DNA of 64,000 nt, from assembly GCA_022009675.1 (NCBI GenBank), contig CP091718.1:1488001-1552000 (forward strand), written 5' to 3'. Under the pieces are notes generated by a model. That model made no database searches and had not been told where the DNA came from. It worked only from the letters and a program-made list of their open reading frames with translations. The translations under genes and the position numbers were made by a program. The number at the start of each line of letters is the position of its first letter. Within the stretch, counting starts at the first letter, position 1. The DNA comes from Oscillospiraceae bacterium (GTDB lineage Bacteria; Bacillota; Clostridia; Oscillospirales; CAG-272). Positions 19,344 through 32,840 of this stretch are shown here, one piece after another.

Positions 19344-21770
19344 ATGAAAATCAATCTCACCAACCCATGGTCACTGACAGTTCTGCCCCATCGGCTCTGG
19401 CGTTCACTGACAGCCGGCTGCAATGACCTGAAGTGTGCCGCCGACCTGCCCGCCCCGGCAGCACCCGCAACCGTAGAGGGGGCTGTCACGGTGCCCGCGA
19501 CCGTGCCCGGCAACTTTGAGCTCGACCTGTTCCGCGCGGGACTGATTCCCGACCCGTTTTTCGGTACCAATATCATTGACCTGCGGAAGCTGGAGGACAG
19601 GCACCTGTTCTATGTGACAACCTTTGATGCGCCCCCGGACGGCACCGACGGGCTGGTGTTGCACTTCGAGGGCATCGACACGGTTGCAAAGGTGTATGTC
19701 AACGGCGAGCAGGCAGCCGCGTGCGACAATATGTTCATCCCGTGGGATGTGCCGCTCCGCAACCTCAGACCTACCGGCAATGAGATCATGGTTCACATAC
19801 TGCCTGCCATGATGGTGGCGCAGGAGCGTCCCTGTTCCCCCTGCGGCAGGCGCCTTCGACCACAGCTACGCCTCCCTGACCCTGCGCAAGTCGCCCGCTT
19901 CCTTTGGCTGGGACATCCTCTGCCGGGCGGTGTCGGGCGGAATCTGGCGCCCCGTCTGGCTGGAAACAGTCAAGGCGGCGCCGGCACTGGATCAGGTGTA
20001 CCTCTATACCTTCGCGGTCGATCCGTCGGCGGAGGATCGCAACCGGGGCGGCGCCATGCTGGATCTGTACTATGCCTTCCGGACGGCGGACGAGCTGACG
20101 GTCGGTTACGAGGTCGCCGTGGAAGGGCAGTGCGGCACGTCGCACTTTGCCGCGCGGCGTGAAGTCTGGCACACCTGCGGAAACTACCACATCCCTGTGC
20201 CGGATGCCCGCCTGTGGTACCCCAAGAACGCCGGCGAGCAGAACCTGTATGACGTGCGCGTCACACTGCTCCGGAACGGGGTGGTGGAGGACGCGCGCGA
20301 GTTCCGCATCGGCATCCGGCTGGCGGAGCTGGATCGCACTTCCTGCATCGATGCGGACGGCAAGGGGGAATTCCGCTTCCTCATCAACCATAAGCCCGTA
20401 TTCCTCATGGGCAGCAACTGGGTGCCGCTGGATGCATTCCACAGCCGCGACGCGGAGCGCCTGCCCGAGGCACTGCGCCTTCTGGACGAGGCGGGCTGCA
20501 ACGCGGTCCGGTGCTGGGGCGGCAATGTGTACGAGGACACGCCGTTCTTTGATTTCTGCGACGAGCACGGCATTTGGTCTGGCAGGACTTTGCCATGGGC
20601 TGTGCGTTGTACCCCGTCTGGGATGAGGGACTGCGCGAAAACCTCCGGCGCGAGGCGCTTTCGGTTGTGCGTAAGCTGCGGCACCATCCTTCCCTGTGCC
20701 TGTGGGCAGGCGACAATGAGTGCGACCTGTTCTGGATGATGTGCTACCCCTTCCGCCGCAATCCGGCAGAGAACACGCTGACCCGTGAGCTGCTGCGTGA
20801 CGTCCTGCGGGCGGAGGACTTTACCCGTCCCTACCTGCCCTCCTCGCCGTATGTGGATGAGGTGGCGTTTGCGCGCGGGGCGCAGGGAACCTCGGAGGAT
20901 CACCTTTGGGGACCGCGCGACTACTTCAAGGGCGATTTCTACCGCACCGCACCCTGCCACTTTGCTTCGGAGACCGGCTATCACGGCTGTCCTGACCCCG
21001 CCTCCCTGCGGGAGTACATTCCGGAGGATCAGCTCTGGCCGATCTATGACGAAGGCACGGCAGAGGATCCGTTCCGCGGAACGCCCAACCCTGCATGGCT
21101 GGCACACCAGACGTCCATGGAGCTCAACGAGACCAACACCTTCGGCTACCGCATCGGGCTGATGACCTCGCAGGTGCGGCATATGTTCCGGGATGTGCCG
21201 GACAGCATCGACACCTACGCCCGCATGAGTCAGATGTCGCAGGCGGAGGCGTTCAAATACTTCATCGAGCGGTTCAGAACAGCCAAATGGAACAAGACCG
21301 GCATCATATGGTGGAATGTGCTGGACGGCTGGCAGCAGGTTTCGGATGCTGTCGTCAACTACAATTTCCGTCCCAAGCTGGCGTATTCCTTTATCCGGCG
21401 GGCGCAGGAGCCGGTGCTGATGGCGTTCTCCGACCCGCAACAGGACGGGTGGTACGACCTGCACGCCGTTAATGACACGCAGACCGCCGTCGTGCTGACC
21501 TACGAGGTGCGTGACCTTTGGGGCGCGGCGTCGCAGGATGCGGCACCGCTGCTGCTGTCCGGCATCGTGACGGTTCCCGCCGACGGAAACACGGTCGCGG
21601 CGCGGCTGGATCTGACCGGGCGGCTGGATCATGTGCTCCATATCCGCTGGACCGATGCGGACGGCAACACCCATACCTCGCACTACATTGCCGAGCCGAA
21701 GCACCTGGAGTACCGCCCGTATGCAGACGCCCTGCGCCTGTGCGGGTTTGACTGCTTTGCGGGGTTCTGA
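19344..21770 (+). CDS. GH2 beta-mannosidase, two frameshifts
   Basis: Glycoside hydrolase family 2 enzyme of the beta-mannosidase subgroup, about 810 residues after repair and without a signal peptide. The jelly-roll N-terminus reads in frame from 19344 to about 19835, then continues one frame over (AFDHSYASLTLRKSPASFGWDI) to 20570, then shifts again. The acid/base Glu lies in LWAGDNECD and the nucleophile Glu in FASETGYHG; DEHGIW/VWQDFAMGC spans the second break. GDNE plus SETG is the beta-mannosidase pattern, not LacZ. It likely trims mannosides taken up after extracellular breakdown of N-glycans or mannans. Confidence 0.88.
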
Positions 21771-21831
21771 CCATATATATGCTGAATTGAGCGAAATAGC
21801 ACACTGCTGTCAATTCGGACGTCGGTATTCC

Positions 21832-21876
21832 GAGGGGGGGGATAAAAACTCATTTTGGTTTTTATCCCCCTCTTTG
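21832..21876. terminator. Terminator between converging genes
   Basis: GAGGGGGGGGATAAAAAC (21832-21849) pairs with GTTTTTATCCCCCTC (21858-21872), with a T run following. It can serve both the mannosidase gene and the minus-strand TSUP genes. Confidence 0.8.
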
Positions 21877-21896
21877 ACTTGGGAAAGCCCGCCTGC

Positions 21897-22273
21897 TCAC
21901 TGCTTGACGGTGCCGGCGCGCAACTCGCGGATGAGAGAGGAGCCGCCGGCAAGCGTCAGCATTCCCCCGAACAGGCGGCGGACGGTCGTGCTGTCCAGGC
22001 GGCGCATCAATCCGGCACCCAGCAACGAACCCGGCACGGCACACAGGATCAGGAAGGCAACCAGCCCCCACGGGATCTGCCGCCGCCGGACATGGTACAG
22101 AAAGGAGGCTCCGGCGGAAAAGCAGAAAGAAGACCAGATTCAGTCCCTGCGCCTGCAGCTGGGACAATCCGGCAAACGCTGTCAGGTACAGGACAAACAG
22201 CCCCAGCACTGCCGACTCCCATGCCGGACAGGACGGCGATGCCGAAGGACGCAAGCATATGGATAAACAGCAT
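21897..22273 (-). CDS. Half-size TSUP (TauE/SafE) transporter, downstream copy, frameshifts
   Basis: About 125 residues. It starts MLFIHMLASFGIAVLSGMGVGSAG and, after frame corrections between 22135 and 22205, reads LTAFAGLSQLQAQGLNLVFFL, then VPGSLLGAGLMRRLD and RRLFGGMLTLAGG. Repeated GxGSAG and QLQAQG blocks with about four helices identify one half of the TSUP fold, a family exporting sulfite, sulfoacetate or similar anions. The full family member has two such halves; here the other half is the adjacent gene, 12 bp upstream. Confidence 0.7.
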
Positions 22274-22285
22274 GAGCCGATCCCC

Positions 22286-22747
22286 TCAGAACAGCATCCG
22301 GATGCCGGATACCAGAATGACCGCCGCGAACAGGCGGCGCAGACGGCGCGGCGATGTCCGCTCCAGCAGGAAAGCGCCCAGCAGTCCCGCCTGCGGCGGC
22401 GGGCAGCAACAGCGGGAGCAGGGATCGTGGCAACGGATCGACGCCCGCCAGCCGATAGCGCAGGGCGGACACCGCCGAAACAGGCAGCATGACCGCCAGT
22501 GCCGACGCGAACAGGTCGCGCCTGTCCGCACCTGCCTGCCCGTAGGGGTTCGCGCCGACCGACAGCAGCGAGGGGGTGGGAAGGTACGGCAATGCCGTCA
22601 CCAGCAGGATGCCGCCTGCCGCGCCCAGCAGTCCGTTGATAAAGCCTGCGCCCAATCCGACGGCTGCCCAAAGCAGCAGTACCCCGGCTCTGCCCCTCGC
22701 CGCCTGCGCGTCCCCGGCACCTGCGGCCCTCTGCCTGTTTTTTTCAT
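22286..22747 (-). CDS. Half-size TSUP (TauE/SafE) transporter, upstream copy, frameshifts
   Basis: From ATG at 22747 (GAGGAG upstream) the repaired protein has GLLGAAGGILLVTALPYLP near the start and ends LRRLFAAVILVSGIRMLF. This is the same half-TSUP architecture as its neighbour. Breaks lie near 22655 and 22400. The pair probably forms a heterodimeric transporter. Confidence 0.7.
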
Positions 22748-22864
22748 GGCGGTTCTCTCCTCTTTCCTACGTTTTTGCGCAAAGGGGTGCCCGTAACGGA
22801 TGACGCATACAGCTGCCGGCAAGCGTCGCAGGCTGATTTTTCGGAGGTTCCCTGCAGGAATCCC

Positions 22865-22893
22865 TTGCTTTTCCGTGCCGCTTATGGTATAAT
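22865..22893 (+). promoter_or_regulatory. Sigma-A promoter of the ftsK-lgt operon
   Basis: TTGCTT (22865-22870), a 17-nt spacer and TATAAT (22888-22893). Confidence 0.75.
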
Positions 22894-22966
22894 ACAGTCT
22901 GTATAGTTGTAGTGTGTTCCGCCGGAGCGGTTTTTATCCGACGCGGGACGGGTATTGGAAGGAGTG

Positions 22967-25959
<2,993 letters not shown>

Positions 25960-25971
25960 GGAGTATCCGGT

Positions 25972-27133
25972 ATGTATCCGTACAAAATTATCTGGGATCT
26001 GGATCTGTACAGCATCCTTATCACGGTAGGGCTCATCGCGTGCATGATCCTGATCCGCGTCCTGTCCGACAAGCGCGGGCTGTCTGCCAAGTGGCAGAAT
26101 TTTGTCCTTGTCACCATGGTTTTTGCTGTTGTGATCGGGTACGGCTCTGCCGTCGTCTTTCAGGCGCTGTATAATATGGAGCGGGACGGCGGGTTCCACA
26201 TCACGAAATCAACCGGGCAGACCTTCTACGGCGGGCTGATCGGGGGGGCGGCTGCCTTCCTGCTGATTTACTTCGGCGTCGGGTACCCCCTGTTCCGGGA
26301 CAATGAGCATCTGCGCAATTTCCCGGATCTCATGTCCATTGCCGCCTGCGGGGTCACCGTTGCGCACGGCTTCGGGCGGCTGGGCTGCCTGATGGCGGGC
26401 TGTTGCTACGGGCGTGCGACCGATGCTTGGTACGGCATTGAGATGGTCGGCATCGGCAAGCGCATTCCGGTTCAGCTTTTTGAGGCGATCTTTCTGTTTC
26501 TGCTCTGCGGCTGGCTGGTCATCCGCTACTGTGAAGGCAGGCGGTGCGGTATGCCGCTGTACATGATGCTGTACGGGACGTGGCGGTTCTTTGCCGAGTA
26601 CCTGCGGGATGACTACCGGGGCAACTCGCTGGTCTCCTTCCTGACGCCCTCTCAGCTCATTTCACTGGTACTGGCGGTCGCCGGGCTGATCCTTCTGATC
26701 GTAGAGGCGACTGCCGAGCGTGCCGCGCGCCTGCGGGCGGAACGGGGCGAAGCCTTCCGGGCGGAGCTGCTTGCCGCCCGGGCAACGGCGATGCCGGACG
26801 CCGGCGCGGAAGAGCAGGCGGAAACACCGGAAGCAGTCCCGGAGACAGCTGCGGAGCCGGTTATGGAGTCGCCGGTGGACAGCGCGGCGCCTGCTGAGCC
26901 GGCGCCTGCCGCACCGACCGGGCAAGCCCCCGTTGCACCTGCCGAGTCGGAAAGTCAGCCGTCCCCGCCTGCATTCGGCGTGATTGACGTGTCGGGTATT
27001 GCGCCGGCGCATCCCATCGGGGAGGAGTCGTTCGTTCGCGCAGACAGCTTCCGGACGGAAAAAGGACTTCATCAAGCCCGAATCCTTCCGCCGTGTCCCT
27101 GGACATGTCCCCGGACAGGAGCCGAAGGCATGA
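25972..27133 (+). CDS. lgt: Prolipoprotein diacylglyceryl transferase with long Pro/Ala-rich tail, one frameshift
   Basis: Integral membrane enzyme that attaches diacylglycerol to the lipobox Cys of prolipoproteins. The signature HGFGRLGCLMAGCCYG is near residue 130, with Arg-containing GTWRFFAEYLRDD later and about seven helices. After residue 250 a 130-residue hydrophilic tail, rich in Ala, Pro and Glu, follows the last helix; this is well beyond the family's usual end at about 270. The tail crosses a frame error near 27060 (A run) and then reads DFIKPESFRRVPGHVPG to the stop at 27131. It lies 12 bp after ftsK, and its stop overlaps the next start. Confidence 0.85.
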
Positions 27134-27961
27134 CGCATCCGTTCCGGGAGCGGGGGGCGCACCCCTTTCCCGTTTGGATCTGCTACCTGGTGATTGCCGC
27201 CGGGATGGGAATACTGCTGTGGTTTGAGATCGAAAAGCCGACGCTGAGCGCGGATCCCTGTCCTCCAGCCCATCATAACCATGACGCTGACGCGTGCAGT
27301 CGGGGCGGCGGTGTTCCTGTGTATCCTGCTCTGGCGCGGCTACCGGGTACTCAACCCCCTGCGCAAGCCGTTTTTCCGTTCCCTTGCGTTCTCCCTGCCC
27401 GCGTGGCTGGTCGTGATAAACAACGCCCCCATCCTTTCGCTGGCATGGGGGGATGCCGTCCTGACGCATACCGCACCGGCTTATTTTCTCTGGTTCGGTG
27501 CCGAGTGCCTTGCCATTGGGCTGTTTGAGGAGTTTGCCTTCCGGGGCGTGATCCTGCTCTCGCTGGCGGAGACACGCCGCGCCACGCGTTTTGATCTGTT
27601 CCGGTGCATCCTGCTGACCTCGGCGGTTTTTGGCGCGGTGCACCTTGCCAATCTGCTGGCTGGGGCTGGGGTCGGCGCCGTGATCCGGCAGATCGGATAC
27701 TCTTTCCTGATCGGCGCCATGTGCGCGGTGGTGCTGTACAGGACAGCCAATCTGTGGCTGTGCGTGCTGCTGCACGCCGTATACGACTTTGCGGGCGATC
27801 TTGTCCCCTCGCTGGGGGGAGGTACATGGTGGGACACGCCTACCGTCGTCTTTACCGTTCTGCTTGCCGTTGCCGTTACCGTGTACTTTGTGGTCGCGCT
27901 CTGGCGCATGAAGCCGGAGACGCTGGATCGCATCTATGTATCCGGCGGCACGGACGCCTGA
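27130..27961 (+). CDS. CPBP-family intramembrane metalloprotease, one frameshift
   Basis: Starts at ATG 27130, overlapping the lgt stop (ATGA). About 275 residues with seven to eight helices. The CPBP/CAAX protease motifs are EEFAFRG, then FGAVHLAN, then HAVYDF. A frame break lies near 27265 in a C-rich stretch. Such proteases process prenylated proteins in eukaryotes; in Firmicutes many act in bacteriocin self-immunity or in unknown processing. A second copy lies at 29223, with two soluble genes between. Confidence 0.82.
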
Positions 27962-28001
27962 TCCTGCCTGCTGTGCAAAAAAACAAGGAGGTATACCTGT
28001 T

Positions 28002-28544
28002 ATGATCTATCTGTTTTTGGCTCCCGGCTTTGAGGAGGTCGAAGCGCTGTTTCCGCTGGACATTCTGCGGCGCGCCGGACTGGAGGTTACGACCGTCGGC
28101 ATCGGCGGGCGGCGCGTTCCGGGCGCACACGGTGTGGTTGTGGAGGCAGACCTGTCCGAGCAGGATTATGACCCTGCCGCGCCCGCCGAGGCGGTCATTC
28201 TGCCAGGCGGTATGCCGGGAACGCGGCATCTGGATGAATCGCCGGTCGTGGACGAGGCACTGAAGCACGCCGTAGCCTGCGGCGCATGGTTGTGCGCCAT
28301 CTGTGCGGCACCGTCGGTGCTGGGCAGACGGGGGTACCTGCGCGGTCTGCGCGCGACCTGTTTCCCCGGTTTTGAGAACGCACTGGACGGCGCGCGGGAG
28401 ATCGGCGGCAAGGTCATCCGGGACGGGAAGGTCATCACTGCCGCCGGGGCGGGCGTTGCCATGGAGTTCGGACTTGAGATTGTCAGCGTACTGTGTTCAC
28501 CTGAGCAAGCCGGGCGTATCCGTGCCGGGATTCAGGCACCCTGA
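28002..28544 (+). CDS. DJ-1/PfpI-family protein
   Basis: 180 residues, complete, with ACAAGGAGG-type ribosome site upstream. It has the flavodoxin-like DJ-1 fold: FEEVEALFPLDILRRAG near the N-terminus, PGGMPGTRHL, and the nucleophile elbow AICAAPSVLG carrying the reactive Cys. Bacterial members act as glyoxalase or deglycase-like stress proteins; activity here is not known. It sits 6 bp before the 5-formyl-THF cyclo-ligase gene. Confidence 0.88.
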   Translation: MIYLFLAPGFEEVEALFPLDILRRAGLEVTTVGIGGRRVPGAHGVVVEADLSEQDYDPAAPAEAVILPGGMPGTRHLDESPVVDEALKHAVACGAWLCAICAAPSVLGRRGYLRGLRATCFPGFENALDGAREIGGKVIRDGKVITAAGAGVAMEFGLEIVSVLCSPEQAGRIRAGIQAP

Positions 28545-28549
28545 CGACC

Positions 28550-29251
28550 GTGGGAACCATCCGGAAAAGCCCCCTGCCGGGACATCTCCCCAGAGGGGGC
28601 GTAACGCAACCGGCGGACGATGTGCGCAATGCGGCGGCGGTCGCGGAGAAGAAGCGTCTGCGCCCGCTGTGCCTTGCCCGGCGGGAGTCACTGACGCAGG
28701 ACGAGCGTGCCGCCGCCGATGATGCTCTGTGCGGGGCGCTGCTGTCCTCCCCGCTCTGGCAGACAGCGCGACTGATCTGCCTGTATGTTCCCATGCGGGG
28801 CGAGCCGGACATTCTGCCTTTGTGGCGGCGCGGGCAGGCGCTGGACAAGCGGATCGCCCTGCCGGTATGCGGAACGGCACGGAGTCTGTCCTTCCGGCTG
28901 ATGCCGGGCTATGGCGCGATGTTCCTGCGTCCGGGACCATACGGCACGCAGGAGCCGACCGAGGACTGTCTGCCCCTGCCGCTTGCGGATCTGGACGGGG
29001 CGCTGATGCTGGTGCCGGGGCTGTCCTTCGACGGAGACGGCTACCGTCTGGGCTACGGTGGCGGATACTACGACACGTTGCTGTATACGCTGGCGGCGCA
29101 CGGCATCGCGCCGATCACAGTCGGCGTGACGTATGCGTGTTGCCTTGCGCCCTGCCTGCCGCACCAGACGCACGATGTTCCGGTGCGATATGTACTTTCC
29201 GAAGGGAGGCTTGCGCCCGCTCATGCAAAACGAGACGATTTCGCCCGCTGA
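28550..29251 (+). CDS. 5-formyltetrahydrofolate cyclo-ligase
   Basis: Converts 5-formyl-THF to 5,10-methenyl-THF with ATP, returning a stored folate to the one-carbon pool. The signature PGLSFDGDGYRLGYGGGYYD is present at about residue 165, and the ATP-binding basic start KKRLRPLCLARRESL at about residue 34. The GTG at 28550 gives a 30-residue extension, so the true start may be an internal codon near 28620. It overlaps the next gene by 29 nt. Folate function links it to the folT-folC unit. Confidence 0.88.
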   Translation: MGTIRKSPLPGHLPRGGVTQPADDVRNAAAVAEKKRLRPLCLARRESLTQDERAAADDALCGALLSSPLWQTARLICLYVPMRGEPDILPLWRRGQALDKRIALPVCGTARSLSFRLMPGYGAMFLRPGPYGTQEPTEDCLPLPLADLDGALMLVPGLSFDGDGYRLGYGGGYYDTLLYTLAAHGIAPITVGVTYACCLAPCLPHQTHDVPVRYVLSEGRLAPAHAKRDDFAR

Positions 29252-30240
29252 CGGCTCCGGGACTCCGGAGAAGCGGTTCCGGCTCAAGCCGTTTCTGCGC
29301 GGCGAGTATGCCGTTGCGCCGCGTGCCGCGCGGCTGGTGCTGGTGATTTATGCGTTGCTTCTGCTTTCCCGCCTGATTGACCGGGCATTCCTGTCGCGGG
29401 AGGGGGAATACCTGAGTACGGTTCTTCTCCAGCTGCTGATATTCCCGATCCCGGCATACCTGTATATCCGCCTGCGCGGGAAGCAGTTTGTGCCTGCCCT
29501 GCGTCTGCGGCGCGTGTCGCTGTCGCATATCCTGATTATCCTGTCGGCGATCCTGCTGCTTGCCGCCGGCTGTACCCCTGCTTGCCATGGTATGCGGGAT
29601 GCTGAATGCGCAGACCTCCTTCACTCTGTATGACACCTTCTCCTCCGCCAACGACGGCACGGCGGGAGCGACTGTGCGTCTGATTCTGACCTATGGCGTT
29701 CTGCCCGCCTTCTGCGAGGAGCTTGTTTTCCGGGGCATTCTGTGCGCGGAGTATGAGGAAAATGGCATTCTGTATGCGATGGCGGTCAGCTCGCTGTTCT
29801 TTGCTTTCCTGCATTTTGATCTGACCGCTCTGCCGGTTTACCTGTTTGCGGGGATGCTTCTGTCGCTGGTGCTGTACATGACGCGTTCCTCTGTCGCCGC
29901 CATGCTTGTTCACCTCGGCTATAACCTGTTCGGCGTCCTTGCGCAGGCGGGATTGTCGGGCTACTGCCGCAGTACCGGGAATCTGGGGCTTCTGGTCGTA
30001 CTTCTGATTGCCTTGCTCCTGCTTTCCGCCGCGGTGTTCTGCGGCGAATCCGCCCGTGTTCTGCGGCGCCGCGCCCGCCTTCGCCTGACCGATGCGCCTG
30101 ATTCCCAGCAGACTCCCGGTCTTTCCGCACTTTCTGCCCGTGAGTTTCTGCCCGCCCTCGGACGTGCCTTCTTCTGCCCCGAAGCTATGCTTGCGGTGGT
30201 TCTGTGGGCGACAGGCGTCGTCATCAATCTGGTGCGCTGA
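29223..30240 (+). CDS. Second CPBP-family intramembrane metalloprotease, one frameshift
   Basis: About 338 residues with eight or more helices. The CPBP motifs are CEELVFRGIL, then FAFLHFD, then HLGYNLFG. The break near 29575 (C run, LLAAGCT to LLAMVCGM) joins both halves. It begins inside the end of the cyclo-ligase gene, so it belongs to the same transcript. A C-terminal hydrophilic segment precedes a last helix. Confidence 0.8.
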
Positions 30241-30551
30241 ACGGAGCGGCATCCGGAGGGAGGGAAACGCCGTGGGGAAAAACGCCGGGGGACTCCTGAA
30301 AGGAGTTCCCCGGGTTCCCTCAGAACTTTTTCTTGATTTACTTGTGGTTGGAGTCAGGGTTCATGCCGGCTCCGACCTTCTTTTTGCCCTCGCTCCCCCA
30401 AGCGGGGGCGCGCCTGTTGTTGCGCTGTGCCCGGGGGGAAACCGCACAATTCGAATTTTACAAAAAAGCAAAAGGTACAATATATCATTTCAGGGAATAA
30501 AAGGCAATAAAAACTCCGCACTTCAAAAAAGTGCGGAGAAGATGATGTGTG
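30241..30551. other. Intergenic stretch with hairpin and a dispersed-repeat copy
   Basis: No gene is visible. GGGGACTCCT (about 30288) pairs imperfectly with AGGAGTTCCCC, a likely terminator of the upstream operon. The segment 30405-30437 is nearly identical to 55666-55698. Base composition turns AT-rich right after it. Confidence 0.6.
30405..30437 (+). repeat. Dispersed 33-nt repeat, copy 1
   Basis: Matches 55666-55698 in 32 of 33 positions, starting GGGGCGCGCCTGTTGTTGCG and ending GTGCCCGGGGG. Both copies stand at a switch from GC-rich core genes to an AT-rich segment. Confidence 0.8.
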
Positions 30552-31241
30552 TCAATCGTTGTTTGCACTTTGTTTACTTGTAAGCGTTGTTATCAAATTT
30601 TTCCTTTTTTTGAAACTGAACAATATCAAATAGACCGTCAGTGTACCGAATGCAATGATAAAAAGAGAAACGATTACACATGCAGTGTAAATTTTTGTTC
30701 TTGAATCCGATGAACAACAAATAGAACATTAACGCAAATAGAATAACACTTGTTGAAACTATATTCAGTAAATGATCATGGTGTTTTTTGATTATTTCCT
30801 CAACATCAGGCGTGCACAATCGCTCGGCTGGAATGTCTGGAAAAAATGAGATCGTTGGCTTGTAAAACCGGTTAACATTTTTGTCGAATTTCCCTCGTGT
30901 CAAGTCAAATGAAATCTGCGTGTTTTCACTTAGATTGATATCAATATACCCGGAAATTTTAAAGGCTGATATGTCTTTTTCCCATTCTTGGACTGTGTTG
31001 AATGTTAATACATTCAAAGTGCCCCTGATTGGCAGGAACAAAATGTTAAGAAAAGTTTCGACATAATGGGGAATAAACTGTTCTGACTTCTGCTCAAATT
31101 TAAGCCGATAAGGCTGTCCTTCCTCAAGCGAAAAGAGAACTTCGTTAGAAAAAAACGGTCTATTGTTTTTTTGATTCTCCGTTCAGAGAAAAACACAACA
31201 GCGTCATTATCCGGAGATCCGGATATAAGTAAATCAACCAT
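30552..31241 (-). CDS. AT-rich hypothetical protein with two C-terminal membrane helices, frameshifts
   Basis: I do not recognise a family. Repairing shifts at the poly-T/poly-A runs near 31150 and 30690 gives a protein of about 225 residues. It has a beta-rich N-terminal region (TLNVLTFNTVQEWEKDISAFKIS) and two C-terminal helices, the second being VIVSLFIIAFGTLTVYLILF. The start at 31241 is tentative. Its codon use is far more AT-rich than its neighbours, which suggests recent transfer. The tail ends in Lys-rich sequence inside the cell. Confidence 0.5.
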
Positions 31242-31246
31242 TCAAA

Positions 31247-32542
31247 TCACCTACATGACACAGCAGTCAAAACTGCCGATGCACGGTGCCCTCCTGCCAA
31301 GACCACTATTTTTCGTGCTTCTGCGGACTGATGGGCTGCATCTTTTTTGTCAAGTCCCACGTAGTTGATTTCCTCCCGGAAGGCGTCCACGCTTTCCTGA
31401 CTTATCTGCTCCATGCTGTCATTCACATCATCGATCCGGTTCCGATGGAAGAACAGAATGTCAACGCCGCGCACGATCCAGAACAGCGGCAGAAGGATCG
31501 CCCAGCGAACCAGCACGGGGTATTTTTTTCCTTCATGGCAGAGTATGGCAGGGAAAAACAGCTCAAACCACTTCCTGCGGCGGCGGGTAGAATCCGAGGC
31601 GCGCTTGCCCCCTGCCTCCTCCGCTTTGGTGCGGCGATATGCCTCCGATACAAGTGCCCGCTGACGGTCGCCGAATACCGTGTTGTTGAACAGCCGATCG
31701 GTCAGGTAGTCGGTCATTTCGTCCGGCTGCGCATCGTCGAACCATACTGCCACAGTACGCAGGATGTTTTCATGGAACTCATCCAGTCCCAGCTTTGCCA
31801 GCTCACCCCGGATGTAGTCCATGTCCATGTCGGGGTGCGCCTGCCGGAACACATGAAAATCAATGACGAACTTGATGCCGGCGCCCACGCCCCGGAAATG
31901 CTTGACAAAGTGGGCGAACAGGAATACATAGTGATCCTCCGGGCGCATCTCGTACCGGCAGGGGTGTACGCCGCTGGGGCGCGCCGTCCACCAACCGTCA
32001 CCGTAATACGGCTCCAGATCGATCTCGCCGTCCGGCAACAGCTTGACGTGCAACTCCACAACCATGCCCTCGGCGCTTTTGTACTCAAAAACGTGATTGG
32101 TCGTTTCCTCCAGATGGTAGTCGAGACGCTTCATGAGCGCGCGCGCCGCCTTTGCCTGCTTTTGTCGGATCAGAATGTCGCAGTCGCCCATCACGCGCAT
32201 TTCCGGCTGAGGGTACAGGCGTTTGAGAATAGCGCCCTTGACCGGCATATAGTCAATGCCCGCCGCCTCAAGACTGGCGGTCAGACTGTCAAAATTCTCG
32301 ATTTGGCGCGTGCTGTGGGCGATGACGCCGCCCGCACGGGCAGTGAATGCGGGAAAGATAGGGGAAGCAGGGAAGTTCTCCGTCTTGCAGGCACCGTAAT
32401 AGAGCAGGGGGATGATCTGCTGAGAGCCGGCGAACATCAGTGCGTTCGCATAGGAGAAATCATCGGGCAGGGAGGGGAAGGACTCCTCGGGGGACAGCGC
32501 ATACCGGACAAGCGTCAGGATGCCTTTCTGAAAGCTGTTCAT
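31247..32542 (-). CDS. Nucleotidyltransferase-family protein (NTP_transf_5 type)
   Basis: About 431 residues from MNSFQKG at 32542. The first 260 residues match the uncharacterised nucleotidyltransferase family found near surface-polysaccharide and peptide-modification loci: VKGAILKRLYPQPEMRVMGDCDILI carries the Gly and Asp residues of the active site. One C-terminal hydrophobic segment (ILLPLFWIVRGVDILFF) may bind it to the membrane. The last 35 residues may be affected by a frame change. It is back to back with a small acidic protein at 32837. The substrate is unknown. Confidence 0.7.
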   Translation of the reverse strand: MNSFQKGILTLVRYALSPEESFPSLPDDFSYANALMFAGSQQIIPLLYYGACKTENFPASPIFPAFTARAGGVIAHSTRQIENFDSLTASLEAAGIDYMPVKGAILKRLYPQPEMRVMGDCDILIRQKQAKAARALMKRLDYHLEETTNHVFEYKSAEGMVVELHVKLLPDGEIDLEPYYGDGWWTARPSGVHPCRYEMRPEDHYVFLFAHFVKHFRGVGAGIKFVIDFHVFRQAHPDMDMDYIRGELAKLGLDEFHENILRTVAVWFDDAQPDEMTDYLTDRLFNNTVFGDRQRALVSEAYRRTKAEEAGGKRASDSTRRRRKWFELFFPAILCHEGKKYPVLVRWAILLPLFWIVRGVDILFFHRNRIDDVNDSMEQISQESVDAFREEINYVGLDKKDAAHQSAEARKIVVLAGGHRASAVLTAVSCR

Positions 32543-32659
32543 GAACGAAAACCGGCGACCGCTCGAAGAAACGGTGCATCTCCTTGTCAGAAATGGGAAA
32601 ACCGGGTTTTTATTATACCATACCGGGGATTCTTTTGTCAATCGCTTTCACACTTTCAT

Positions 32660-32840
32660 TTATAAGATATTTTTGATTAAAGATACTCTCAATAGATTCA
32701 TACTTGGCAAAAAATGCACGACGGTACCCACTCGTGCGTTTTGCAATATTTCAACAACAGTAACTATAAATGCTTTTTTCTTTGCTCTGGTCAAGGCAAC
32801 GTAGAACGGGCGGCGCTCCTCTGCATGAGGGTATCTATGA
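32660..32840 (-). pseudogene. Fragment of a UvrD/Rep-type helicase C-terminus
   Basis: The minus strand encodes YPHAEERRPFYVALTRAKKK, the near-invariant motif VI region of UvrD-family helicases, followed by about 50 unrelated residues. Nothing of the rest of a helicase is present on either side. It is a remnant, cut off exactly where the small plus-strand gene begins. Confidence 0.6.
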
